Positions 1 to 10,105 are shown, numbered from the stretch's first letter. The stretch is 16,607 nt of DNA from Myxococcales bacterium UBA5297 (GCA_002408385.1 DHSB01000003.1:15546-32152), one strand, 5' to 3'. Numbers and translations: made by a program. Notes: generated by a model from the letters alone, not told the origin.

Positions 1-126
1 CGTCGGACGAGGGCAGCGAGGCGTCGGACGAGGGCAGCGAGGCGTCGGACGACGGCAATGAAGCGTCGGACGGGGGCAACGAAGCGTCGGACGGGGGCAA
101 CGAAGCGTCGGACGAGGGCAGCGAGG
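1..126. repeat. Tandem repeat, 21-bp unit, six copies
   Basis: Six head-to-tail 21-bp units start at 1, 22, 43, 64, 85 and 106. Units 1, 2 and 6 are identical and units 4 and 5 are identical. Unit 3 differs from unit 1 at repeat positions 11, 16, 17 and 20. Units 4 and 5 differ from unit 1 at positions 10, 16 and 20. The array reaches the left edge, so more copies may lie outside. The period is seven codons, and no reading frame is closed by the repeat itself on the likely coding strand. The substitution pattern favours coding on the minus strand (heptad A-S-L-P-S-S-D) over any plus-strand frame. Confidence 0.95.
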
Positions 127-214
127 CGTCGCAGAGTCGCGGACGCGCGCCCGGACCGCGCGCCAGGACCGCGCGCCCGGACCGAGAAGCATCGCTCGGC
201 CGCGCCCCGGTCAT
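1..214 (-). CDS. Partial leftward gene with Ala-Ser-Leu-Pro-Ser-Ser-Asp heptads (N-terminal part)
   Basis: I do not recognise this protein. An open minus-strand frame has an ATG at 214, an in-frame stop upstream at 269-271, and runs off the left edge. The first 28 or so residues are Arg/Ala/Gly-rich. Six heptads of the form A-S-L-P-[SP]-S-D follow. Five repeat positions vary between copies. In this frame four of the five changes are synonymous: three fall in third codon positions and one is a CTG/TTG leucine change. The fifth changes Ser to Pro. The same changes are mostly non-synonymous in the plus-strand frames. All seven codons of the unit end in G or C, as in the window's other genes. No Shine-Dalgarno sequence precedes the ATG, so the start is uncertain. 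A plus-strand alternative reads S-D-E-G-S-E-A heptads and ends at a TAG at 327-329, but it has poorer substitution support and an Arg-rich tail that looks like a wrong frame. Confidence 0.35.
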   Translation of the reverse strand, partial: MTGARPSDASRSGRAVLARGPGARPRLCDASLPSSDASLPPSDASLPPSDASLPSSDASLPSSDASLPSSD

Positions 215-342
215 CTTCGGCGGGCGCGCGAGCCCTGCGACGACGAGTCCTCGTCGCGCCCTACGGCATCACGGGTACTTACGGCGCCGATCGAAAGCTG
301 AGATTGCCGGATGGGCTCGGACGCGGTAGGGCCATCAGCGCC

Positions 343-2277
343 ATGAACAACAGATCCCTCATCTCGCCAAGCATCCAGACCCAGAGCACCATCCGCGACC
401 TCGTCGCCGGCCCCGCCGGAGTGCTCGTCCAGCACGACGACGCCGCCCGGCTCTACGAAGCGAGGACCGGCCGGTTGATACGGCAGCTCGATTCAGGGCC
501 TTTGGGACACCGCCGGCGCAGCCTCGCGCTGCTGCCCGACGAGAAATCCGTCGTGGTGGTCTCCTCGACGCGGATCGCCCGGTTCGACCTGCAGTCGGGC
601 GAAGAGTTGGCCTCCGCGCCGCTCGAGACGGGCCGGGGCGTCGCGGTCTCGCCCGACGGCAAGCTCGCCTTCACTACGGCGCGCAGGGACGACGCGCCTC
701 GACTCTTCTCCTGGTCGCTCGACGGCGGCGAGCTCACCGAGATCGCCGAGCTCGGGAAGCGCCGCGAGGTGATCGGCCTGGCGGCGGAGCCGGACGGCAG
801 GCACCTGTGGATCTCGCTGAGCACCGAGCTGTGCCGCGTGGACCTGCGCACCAAGGATCTCTGGCGCTCGAAGCGCGACCGTGACGCTCGTTTCGGGCAG
901 CCGGTCGCGCTCGCGACCGCGGCGATGGTGGCGCTGGGGACACAGACCGACTCCGTCCAGCTCTGGAACACCCGGCAGCCCGAGCTGATCGAGGAGGTGA
1001 AGGTCGGCGCCGCGGTGCCCTATTCGGTGCCGGTCGCCTCGCTGCGCCAGGGCCGGTACTACGCGGCCGGCGAGGTTGGGCAGCGGGTGTCGATTCTCGC
1101 TCCGGGCGAGCAGGCCCCGCGCGCAACGATCACCGGCCCGCGCTCGGCGATCACCGCCCTCGCCTCCGACGCCGAGGACTCGCTCTGGATAGGCGCGGAC
1201 GACGGGACGATCTGGACGGTGGCCGTCGAGGACGCGCTGCTCGTGCTCTCACAGGCAGCGCCGGCCAAGGGGGCGACGAAGGCTGTGGCGCTGCCGGTCC
1301 ACCCCACCTCGCACCTCACGGCGATCGCGCCCGTGGACGCCGAGCGGGCAGTGTCGGCGGACCAGGACGGCGCGGTGCTCTCCTGGCGCCGGGGCGCGCA
1401 GCTCGCGGTCGCGGCCAAGAAGGGGCGCGCCTCGAAGTCGGGCGGCTCGACCTATGCCATCCCGTCGGTCGGCGTGGCCGGCAACCACGTCGTCGTGCGC
1501 GACGGGAGCGCGGCCTTCGCCGTCCTCGACGTCGACACGCTCGGGCGCAAGGCGAAGCTGCCGCACAAGGGCGCGCTGCTCGCCGTGGGCGTCGACGCCG
1601 GGCGCGGCGTGGTGACCGCGGGCGGCAAGACGCTCAAGCGCTGGTCGGCAGAGACCTGGGAGCAGACGGCCGAAATCGTCGGCCCCGGAGCGAACATCGA
1701 GGCGCTGCAGTACCTCCCGGCGCGGGAGGCCGTCTTCACCCGGGACGAGCTGTCGGTCGGCCTGTTCGAGGCCGCCAGCCTGCGGCCGATCACCCGCAGG
1801 AGCTTTGCGGGCATCGAGCGGCTGACCGCGAGCGCGGTCGATGCCACTGGCCAGCACGTCGCGCTCGGCTTCGAGGACAAGGCGAAGAAGCCCCGGGTGC
1901 GCCTCTGGCCGGTCGGCGCGCTCGACCTCGTCAGCCTCGATGCGGAGGCGAGCAACCCGGTCTTCGCCGCGGGCGGGCTGCTGGTGACGGTGGGCGAGAG
2001 CCTCGCGCTCTACGGGCTCGACGCCGCGCTGCGGTGGTCGACCCCGGCGCGCGAGCTGCTCGAGGCGCAGGCGGCCGTCATCGCGGCGACCGACGGCGAG
2101 CGCGTGGCGCTGGTGAGCGGAGGCTGGCTCATCGTGATCGAGGGCGCCAGCGGCAAGGTGGTGCAGCGGCACGTCATCGATCAGCAGTTCCTGCAGGTGC
2201 AGTTCGCCGGCGAGGAGCTGGTCTGCACGACCTCCGGCGGCCGGGTGCTCTGGCTGAAGACCGAGCTCAAGGCGTGA
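343..2277 (+). CDS. Cytoplasmic beta-propeller (WD40/PQQ-like repeat) protein
   Basis: The gene encodes 644 residues made almost wholly of degenerate beta-propeller blades. Blades show as recurring strands ending in patterns such as S-V-Q-L-W, G-T-I-W-T-V, A-V-L-S-W, L-K-R-W and V-R-L-W, with Asp-Gly turns such as S-P-D-G-K and A-D-D-G-T before them. They extend from near residue 10 to the C-terminus, enough for one large or two propellers. No signal peptide, membrane segment or enzymatic motif is visible, so a cytoplasmic scaffold role is likely. I chose the ATG at 343 because the frame stays open upstream only through the tandem repeat and an Arg-rich stretch. Ribosome-binding support is weak, a purine patch near 325-330. 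Its upstream neighbour appears to be divergent. The gene converges on dnaE. Large WD40-like proteins are common in Myxococcota, and some act in MoxR-vWA-propeller (bpX) systems, but no partner is visible here. Confidence 0.85.
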   Translation: MNNRSLISPSIQTQSTIRDLVAGPAGVLVQHDDAARLYEARTGRLIRQLDSGPLGHRRRSLALLPDEKSVVVVSSTRIARFDLQSGEELASAPLETGRGVAVSPDGKLAFTTARRDDAPRLFSWSLDGGELTEIAELGKRREVIGLAAEPDGRHLWISLSTELCRVDLRTKDLWRSKRDRDARFGQPVALATAAMVALGTQTDSVQLWNTRQPELIEEVKVGAAVPYSVPVASLRQGRYYAAGEVGQRVSILAPGEQAPRATITGPRSAITALASDAEDSLWIGADDGTIWTVAVEDALLVLSQAAPAKGATKAVALPVHPTSHLTAIAPVDAERAVSADQDGAVLSWRRGAQLAVAAKKGRASKSGGSTYAIPSVGVAGNHVVVRDGSAAFAVLDVDTLGRKAKLPHKGALLAVGVDAGRGVVTAGGKTLKRWSAETWEQTAEIVGPGANIEALQYLPAREAVFTRDELSVGLFEAASLRPITRRSFAGIERLTASAVDATGQHVALGFEDKAKKPRVRLWPVGALDLVSLDAEASNPVFAAGGLLVTVGESLALYGLDAALRWSTPARELLEAQAAVIAATDGERVALVSGGWLIVIEGASGKVVQRHVIDQQFLQVQFAGEELVCTTSGGRVLWLKTELKA

Positions 2278-2285
2278 GGTGACGG

Positions 2286-2316
2286 GAGGGGACCGCGCCC
2301 GCGGGCGCGGCCCCTC
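2286..2316. terminator. Palindromic hairpin between convergent genes
   Basis: A perfect 18-bp palindrome occupies 2293-2310 (CCGCGCCCGCGGGCGCGG). It is extended by GAGGGG at 2286-2291 pairing with CCCCTC at 2311-2316, with A2292 bulged. The hairpin starts 8 bp after the propeller gene's stop and lies about 95 bp beyond dnaE's stop, so it could stop or protect transcripts from both directions. No T tract follows on either strand, so it is not a classic intrinsic terminator. The fold is seen in the sequence; the terminator role is inferred. Confidence 0.55.
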
Positions 2317-2410
2317 GACCCGATTTGCGGCGAGCGCGGCTTTGGGAGGCTGCGCCTGCGGTCCAGCGCTCGGCGCCCTGGCTCTCCTAGGGACGGGAAG
2401 CCTCGGCGCT

Positions 2411-6022
<3,612 letters not shown>

Positions 6023-6071
6023 GGGCTCTCTCCCGCCGACGGCAGGTGACGGGCCGTCCAGGCGTCCGGTG

Positions 6072-6100
6072 TGAGTAGCGGCGCCAACCCCCAGTGTCAA
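6072..6100 (-). promoter_or_regulatory. Candidate dnaE promoter
   Basis: On the minus strand a perfect -35 hexamer TTGACA (6100-6095) is followed after 17 bp by a weak -10 TACTCA (6077-6072). This would start transcription near 6065 and give a leader of about 43 nt that carries the dnaE ribosome-binding site. The -35 and spacing are good. The -10 matches the sigma-70 consensus poorly. Confidence 0.4.
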
Positions 6101-6366
6101 CGAGCGGGCAGTTGCCAGAATCCGCGGCCGCGAAAGCGCCGTGATTCCGCCCGGCTTCGCCGGCCCGCCCGCGCCGGGCGCGGCGCGACCAGCCTCGGGC
6201 CGTCGCCTCAACCCGAGACGGTCCGCTTGCCTTCCTAAATGTCGCCGCGCGCACCCTTCGCGGCCCGTGGGGGGGCCGTGGGCGCTCTGCTGCCGGGGAG
6301 GCCGGCTGTCCTCCGAGCTTGCGCGCCTGCGCGCCCCTCCCGGTCAGCCTCCTGGCTCCAACCGCC

Positions 6367-6395
6367 TTGACGAAGCGGAAGCTTCGGCCTCCAAT
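6367..6395 (+). promoter_or_regulatory. Candidate promoter giving a leaderless FmdB-family mRNA
   Basis: The -35 is TTGACG (6367-6372, 5 of 6 matches). After 17 bp comes the -10 TCCAAT (6390-6395, 4 of 6). Only 7 bp separate the -10 from the ATG at 6403, so transcription should start on or next to the start codon. No Shine-Dalgarno sequence is present. The spacer holds a 6-bp stem with a GGAA loop (6371-6386, CGAAGC/GCTTCG). Confidence 0.4.
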
Positions 6396-6402
6396 CGCGC
6401 GC

Positions 6403-6642
6403 ATGCCTCTCTACGAGTACCGATGTGACGCCTGCGCTATCCGATTCGAGGAGCTGGTGCGCTCGCAGACCGAGCGGGTCAGTTGCCCGAAGTGCGGGAC
6501 TGACGCGGTGAAGCGGCAGATGTCGACCTTCGCGATGCACGGCTCGCGCTCTGGTTCGGACGCGCCGCCCCCGACCACGAGCTCGAGGGGCTCGGGTTGC
6601 GGCGGCTGCTCGGGCGGATCCTGTTCGAGCTGCCATGGATGA
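6403..6642 (+). CDS. FmdB-family zinc ribbon protein
   Basis: A 79-residue protein with the typical FmdB opening M-P-L-Y-E-Y-R-C-D-A-C. One zinc ribbon is formed by Cys8-x2-Cys11 and Cys28-x2-Cys31, with the usual F-E-E-L between the pairs. The tail is Gly/Ser-rich and carries a second cluster, Cys66-x2-Cys69-x4-Cys74-x2-Cys77, ending C-H-G. The family (CxxC_CxxC_SSSS) is small, widespread and named for a putative regulator of formamidase genes; its molecular role is mostly unknown. The frame is open upstream to 6319, but the family N-terminus fixes the ATG at 6403. It stands alone, divergent from dnaE and 246 bp before the lipoprotein gene. That 246-bp gap holds nothing I can identify. Confidence 0.93.
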   Translation: MPLYEYRCDACAIRFEELVRSQTERVSCPKCGTDAVKRQMSTFAMHGSRSGSDAPPPTTSSRGSGCGGCSGGSCSSCHG

Positions 6643-6888
6643 GGTGTCGGCTCCTCGCCTGGGAGAGCGGTCGGCACGGGCGCACAGCCCACCGCCCGGC
6701 CGCAAGACGGGCTCCCGCGGACCGAGTCTTCGGCTTCGCGGCGCTTCTTGAACGCTTCTGCACCGGCCCGCCGCACCGCGAGCGACCGTGGCCTCTTCGC
6801 GAGGTCTCTGCCGGCCGCCCGGTGCGCGCTTGCCCATTGGCCTACGCCCCACCAAGCGGACCTCGGGGCAAAGCAACGAAAGCCCACC

Positions 6889-8085
6889 ATGAGACTGCTC
6901 CCCGCGCGTTTCCTCCCCGCGTTGCTCCTCGCATTCCTCGCCGCCTGCGGTGGGGGGGGCACCGACTCCCCGACGATCGACGCCGGCGCCGACACGGCCT
7001 CGGACGCCTCGAGCCAGGCTCCCGACGCCGGCGATGAGCCGGCCGATGCGGGCCAGCCGGAGGACGCGGGCGCAGCAGGTGATGCGGGCGAGGCCGCAGA
7101 CGCGGGCGAGGAGCCCGATGCCGGCGAAACCGACGCGGGCGAGACCACCGACGCGGGCGAGGAGCCGGATGCCGGCGGTTGCGTGCTCCCGGAGGCGGGC
7201 GAGCCGGGGGCGTCCGGCTACCGGCTCGATGGCTGGAGCTGGCAGAAGCGCGGCCTGCTCCTCGATGACCCGGAGGCGCGCGCCGGCGACGGCTACCTCG
7301 CGCCGGCGGTCGTGGAGGCGAACGGCGCGCTGCACCTGTTCTTCGTGCGCAAGACCGGGCTCGAGCAGCGCATCCTCTACGCGAAGTCGACCGACGGTGA
7401 GTCGTGGACGACTCCGGTGCCCGTGACCGGCCTCGGCAGCGGCACGATCTTCTCCTCGCCCTCGGTGCAGCACGCCGGACGCAAGTTCAAGATGTGGTTC
7501 AGCTCCGGCGGCATCGACCTCGCCGAGAGCGTCGACGGCCTGCAGTGGACCGTGCTCGCCAGCGGAGTGCTCGGAGCGGGCGAGGGGGGCGCGTTCGACT
7601 CGCTCAGCGTCCTCTATCCGAGCGTCGTCCCAGAGCTGAGCGGGTACTCGCTCTTCTACACGGGCTTCAACGGGCAGACCTACGCGATAGGCCGCGCGCT
7701 CTCGGCCGACGGGCTCGCCTGGAGCCGGGCGCCGGCGACCCCGGTGCTCAGCGCGGGCGCAGCCCAGGAGTTCGACAACACCGCGGTCGCCCAGCCGCGC
7801 GTCTTGCGCACGCCGGCCGGATACCTGATGTGGTTCTCGGGCTATGACACCTCGCTGACCAACCCGGGGCCCTACCGCGTCGGTCTCGCGCGGTCGGACG
7901 ACGGGCTGAGCTGGACCAAAGCCGGCGTATCGCTCGACCTGTCGGCCGAAGGTGACGACGCCTACAGCACGCGCGACGCCGCGCCGTTCGTCTGGCAGGG
8001 CGCCTGGCGGATGGTCTACGTCGGCATGGGCACCGACTACCGCTACCGCCTGCTGCTCGCCGACTCGGCGGTGTGCGTGCCGTAG
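6889..8085 (+). CDS. Lipoprotein with acidic DAG stalk and five-bladed beta-propeller domain
   Basis: A 398-residue secreted lipoprotein. The signal peptide has a basic N-terminus, a Leu/Ala-rich core and a lipobox L-A-A-C at Cys20. Residues 21-100 form a disordered stalk with many Asp-Ala-Gly units mixed with Glu, Pro and Thr. The rest repeats a fold seen in the GH43/GH32/GH130 superfamily of five-bladed propellers: A-P-A-V-V, L-Y-A-K-S-T-D-G-E-S-W, F-K-M-W-F-S, L-A-E-S-V-D-G-L-Q-W, Y-S-L-F-Y-T-G, R-A-L-S-A-D-G-L-A-W, Y-L-M-W-F-S-G and L-A-R-S-D-D-G-L-S-W. A sugar-binding or glycosidase-like role at the cell surface is possible, but I cannot assign the catalytic acids, so function is unknown. 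The ATG at 6889 was chosen because it gives the lipoprotein signal; its ribosome-binding site is weak. It is separated from rluC by 101 bp. Confidence 0.9.
   Translation: MRLLPARFLPALLLAFLAACGGGGTDSPTIDAGADTASDASSQAPDAGDEPADAGQPEDAGAAGDAGEAADAGEEPDAGETDAGETTDAGEEPDAGGCVLPEAGEPGASGYRLDGWSWQKRGLLLDDPEARAGDGYLAPAVVEANGALHLFFVRKTGLEQRILYAKSTDGESWTTPVPVTGLGSGTIFSSPSVQHAGRKFKMWFSSGGIDLAESVDGLQWTVLASGVLGAGEGGAFDSLSVLYPSVVPELSGYSLFYTGFNGQTYAIGRALSADGLAWSRAPATPVLSAGAAQEFDNTAVAQPRVLRTPAGYLMWFSGYDTSLTNPGPYRVGLARSDDGLSWTKAGVSLDLSAEGDDAYSTRDAAPFVWQGAWRMVYVGMGTDYRYRLLLADSAVCVP
7099..7177 (+). repeat. Direct repeat inside the lipoprotein stalk
   Basis: A 28-bp segment at 7099-7126 recurs at 7150-7177 with a single C/G difference. 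Both copies encode D-A-G-E-E-P-D-A-G. They sit within a longer run of degenerate 12- to 15-bp units encoding Asp-Ala-Gly (about 6979-7177), so the stalk can probably change length by slippage or recombination. Confidence 0.85.
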
Positions 8086-8149
8086 TCCGGGCCGGGGGCG
8101 GCTCGGGTGTCGGTGCGCGGGCGGCTGTGCACAAATCGCGGGCTGCGCC

Positions 8150-8177
8150 TTGCGCGTTTGTCGCGATTCGCTATCGT
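8150..8177 (+). promoter_or_regulatory. Candidate rluC promoter
   Basis: A -35 TTGCGC (8150-8155, 4 of 6 matches), a 16-bp spacer and a -10 TATCGT (8172-8177, 4 of 6) lie just ahead of rluC. The -10 ends 9 bp before the ATG at 8187, so the leader would be only a few nucleotides. No Shine-Dalgarno sequence is visible there. Confidence 0.33.
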
Positions 8178-8186
8178 CCGCCGCCC

Positions 8187-9146
8187 ATGATCGAGCGCAG
8201 AGTCACCGAGGATGCAGCAGGCCAGCGCCTGGACAAGTACGTCCGCAAGATGCTCAAGGACGTGCCGCTCTCGCACGTCTACAAGATGTTCCGCACCAAA
8301 AAGGTGCGGGTAAACGGCGCGCGCGCGAAGCCAGAGCAGCTCCTCGAGCCTGGGGACCTCGTCACGGTTCGCGGCGAGGAGCAGAAGCTGATGGCGCCGC
8401 GAGAGGAGAAGGTGAAGCGGCCGCCCGCTCCCTGGGGTGAGCCGCTGAAGATCCTCTTCGAGGACAAGGCGATCATGGCCGTCGACAAGCCGGCGGGGAT
8501 GGCCGTCCATCCTGGCAGCGGCATCACCACCGCGACGCTGGTCGACGAGGTGCGCGCCTACCTCGGGCCGCGCGCGGTGCGCAACGAGTTCGCCGCCTCG
8601 CCCGCGCACCGGCTCGACCGCGACACCTCCGGGGTCATCCTGGTCGCCAAGACCCGGCGCGCGATGGTGCGCTTTACCGAGATTTTCACCGAGGGCAGCG
8701 CGCACAAGAGCTACCTCGCGCTGGCCAAGGGCCAGTTCGCTCAGCCGCGCGGCGTCATCGACCTCGCGCTCGCCGAGCACGAGCAGAGCGCGAAGAGCAA
8801 GGCGCGGCGCGGCACCAACATGCAGGAGGCGCTCACCCGCTGGCGCATCGTCGAGAAGGGCGAGCTGGCGACGCTGCTCGACTGCAAGATCGAGACGGGG
8901 CGCACGCACCAAATCCGGCGCCACCTGGCGGCGATCGCCCACCCGGTCGCCGGTGACAAGCGCTATGGCGACTTCCCGTTCAACCGCGAGCTGCGCAGCC
9001 GCTTCGGGCTGAAGCGGATGTTCCTGCACGCGCGACGCATCGAGCTCCGGCACCCGATCACCGACGAGCGGCTGGTGCTCGAGGCGCCGCTCGCTCCGGA
9101 GCTCGCCGACGCCTTGGAGCGGATGGGGATGAAGGCCCCGAGCTAG
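8187..9146 (+). CDS. rluC: 23S rRNA pseudouridine synthase, RluC type
   Basis: A 319-residue RluA-family pseudouridine synthase. An N-terminal S4 RNA-binding domain (about 8-70: G-Q-R-L-D-K-Y, V-P-L-S-H-V-Y-K, V-R-V-N-G, L-E-P-G-D) precedes the catalytic domain. The catalytic motif H-R-L-D-R-D-T-S-G places the nucleophilic Asp at 144, the number I recall for E. coli RluC. The downstream K-S-Y-L-A-L and G-R-T-H-Q-I-R-R-H motifs are intact. The S4 region and the A-V-H-P-G-S-G segment resemble RluC more than RluD; RluC modifies U955, U2504 and U2580 of E. coli 23S rRNA. The start was set by the S4 domain: the frame is open upstream to 8073, but that stretch overlaps the preceding gene. Another RluA-family specificity cannot be fully excluded. 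Confidence 0.94.
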   Translation: MIERRVTEDAAGQRLDKYVRKMLKDVPLSHVYKMFRTKKVRVNGARAKPEQLLEPGDLVTVRGEEQKLMAPREEKVKRPPAPWGEPLKILFEDKAIMAVDKPAGMAVHPGSGITTATLVDEVRAYLGPRAVRNEFAASPAHRLDRDTSGVILVAKTRRAMVRFTEIFTEGSAHKSYLALAKGQFAQPRGVIDLALAEHEQSAKSKARRGTNMQEALTRWRIVEKGELATLLDCKIETGRTHQIRRHLAAIAHPVAGDKRYGDFPFNRELRSRFGLKRMFLHARRIELRHPITDERLVLEAPLAPELADALERMGMKAPS

Positions 9147-9220
9147 GCGGCTCGGAGCCTTTGGCGGCCTCTCGCTCCAAGCGATCAAGTTTGAGCGAAG
9201 CCCTTCAGCTTGCGAGGCCC

Positions 9221-9241
9221 AAGTCGAGGGTCGCTCGACTT
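9221..9241. terminator. Hairpin between the convergent rluC and M50 genes
   Basis: AAGTCGAG (9221-9228) pairs perfectly with CTCGACTT (9234-9241) around a 5-nt loop. It lies 74 bp after the rluC stop and 55 bp after the M50 stop. A second, imperfect stem lies at 9173-9197 (CGCTC-CAA against TTGAGCG). Neither has a T tract. A bidirectional termination or RNA-end-protection role is inferred. Confidence 0.4.
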
Positions 9242-9296
9242 CGCCTCCGGCGTTCCTCGGGAGACCACGCTCGAGGTCGTGGGCCGCCGCACGCCG

Positions 9297-10031
9297 CTAC
9301 CTCGGCAGATCAGGCAGCGGCAGCGTCTTGTGGCCCTTCTTCCTGCCGAGCCCGAAGTAGAGCGCCGCTCCGAGCAGCACGGCGGCAAAGACGGTCCAGA
9401 GCACGGCCCAGACGATGGACGGGATGCCGGTGGCGTCGGTGAGGATTTGCGCGTCGGTGCCGCTGCGGCGCGAGGCGCTCCAGAGGTCGTCGCGAACGTC
9501 GAAGAGCGCGTAGAGCCCGGTGAAGGCGGCGAGGAAGAGCGCGACCGCCTGCGAGGCGCCCGCGGGCAGATAGCGCGCGCCGAGACCGAGCGCCGCAGCG
9601 AGGCCGAGCCCGGTCACGAGCGTGAAGAGGCTGCGGCCCCAGAGCACGCAGATGACGACCAGGAAGAGGCTCATCAGCCCGAGGACGAAGCGCCCGGAGG
9701 CGCGCCTGAGGGTGACGAAGAGCAAGAGCGCGCCTGTCAACGCGCTGCCCAGATAGCCCGCGGACGCGGTGACGACGCGGTTGAAGAAGGTCGGGTCGAA
9801 GGCGAACCGGCAGAGCCCGCCCTGCAGCTCGTTGACCGTGATCGAGAGCACCTCGCCGCCGACCGCCTTGGCGGCGAGGGCGTGGCCGGCCTCGTGGATG
9901 AGCACCACGAGCAGCTTGAGCGGGAAGACGAGCTTCGAGTCCCACAGGAAGATGCCGACGGCGAGCGCTGCGACGAGCGCGAAGAGCTTCTTGAAGTCGA
10001 TGACTCGCTCCCTTCGACAGATGGCCGACAT
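9297..10031 (-). CDS. M50B-like integral membrane metallopeptidase
   Basis: A protein of up to 244 residues with about six hydrophobic segments. The zinc protease motif H-E-A-G-H lies at residues 46-50 inside the second segment (L-V-V-L-I-H-E-A-G-H-A-L-A-A-K), as in M50B-type peptidases. Other hydrophobic stretches lie near 16-30, 85-107, 112-135, 140-160 and 205-230. The C-terminus is Lys-rich. M50 relatives cut within the membrane; S2P and RseP types release regulators, but the M50B-like subgroup is mostly uncharacterised. The start is doubtful: the ATG at 10031 has no ribosome-binding site and overlaps a TAGAAT -10-like box (10035-10030). A strong AAGGGAG (10014-10008) lies 6 nt ahead of an in-frame ATC at 10001. 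The dual cNMP-domain gene is 257 bp upstream on the same strand; that gap holds a 7-bp stem (10106-10123) and no gene. Confidence 0.9.
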   Translation of the reverse strand: MSAICRRERVIDFKKLFALVAALAVGIFLWDSKLVFPLKLLVVLIHEAGHALAAKAVGGEVLSITVNELQGGLCRFAFDPTFFNRVVTASAGYLGSALTGALLLFVTLRRASGRFVLGLMSLFLVVICVLWGRSLFTLVTGLGLAAALGLGARYLPAGASQAVALFLAAFTGLYALFDVRDDLWSASRRSGTDAQILTDATGIPSIVWAVLWTVFAAVLLGAALYFGLGRKKGHKTLPLPDLPR

Positions 10032-10035
10032 TCTA
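9999..10035 (-). promoter_or_regulatory. Possible -10 box, Shine-Dalgarno and ATC start for the M50 gene
   Basis: Reading leftward: TAGAAT (10035-10030, 5 of 6 to the -10 consensus), then AAGGGAG (10014-10008), then 6 nt, then ATC (10001-9999) in frame with the M50 protein (Ile11 if the ATG at 10031 is used). Transcription from the -10 would begin near 10023, downstream of the ATG. No convincing -35 is seen. Confidence 0.35.
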
Positions 10036-10105
10036 GACGGCAAGGCGAACCGGGCGCGAGAGCGCGGCAGGCGACTGCACCTGTGCCCGTCGTTCTCGAC
10101 CCCGG

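Larger units (their letters stand above)
6023..6402. other. Divergent intergenic region between dnaE and the FmdB-family gene
   Basis: These 380 bp hold no gene I can support. The left third carries the dnaE leader and its candidate promoter. The right end carries the candidate promoter of the zinc ribbon gene. The middle (about 6120-6350) is GC-rich with short local inverted repeats around 6148-6185 but no tRNA-like or riboswitch-like fold that I can recognise. Short open frames here are Arg/Pro-rich and look like non-coding readings. Confidence 0.6.

Noticed and set aside
1..126. CRISPR array at the left edge
   Set aside because: The 21-bp units abut directly with no spacers, so this is a simple tandem repeat.
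58..342. N-terminal extension of the propeller protein from an ATG at 58
   Set aside because: It would read the tandem repeat as a Lys/Arg/Thr-rich string and then an Arg/Pro-rich stretch. The protein-like sequence begins at the ATG at 343.
1249..2172. A 300-codon minus-strand open frame inside the propeller gene
   Set aside because: Its translation is Arg/Ala/His/Asp-rich without domain features and lies opposite a gene with clear blade repeats.
6866..6880. 13-mer GGGCAAAGCAACG shared with 14984-14996, both in front of genes
   Set aside because: A 13-base match is expected by chance a few times in a window of this size, and the two copies are in opposite orientation relative to their genes.
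6597..7037. Plus-strand frame bridging the zinc ribbon gene and the lipoprotein gene
   Set aside because: It overlaps both neighbours in a different frame, is Arg/Pro-rich and has no motif; the lipoprotein signal peptide is in another frame.
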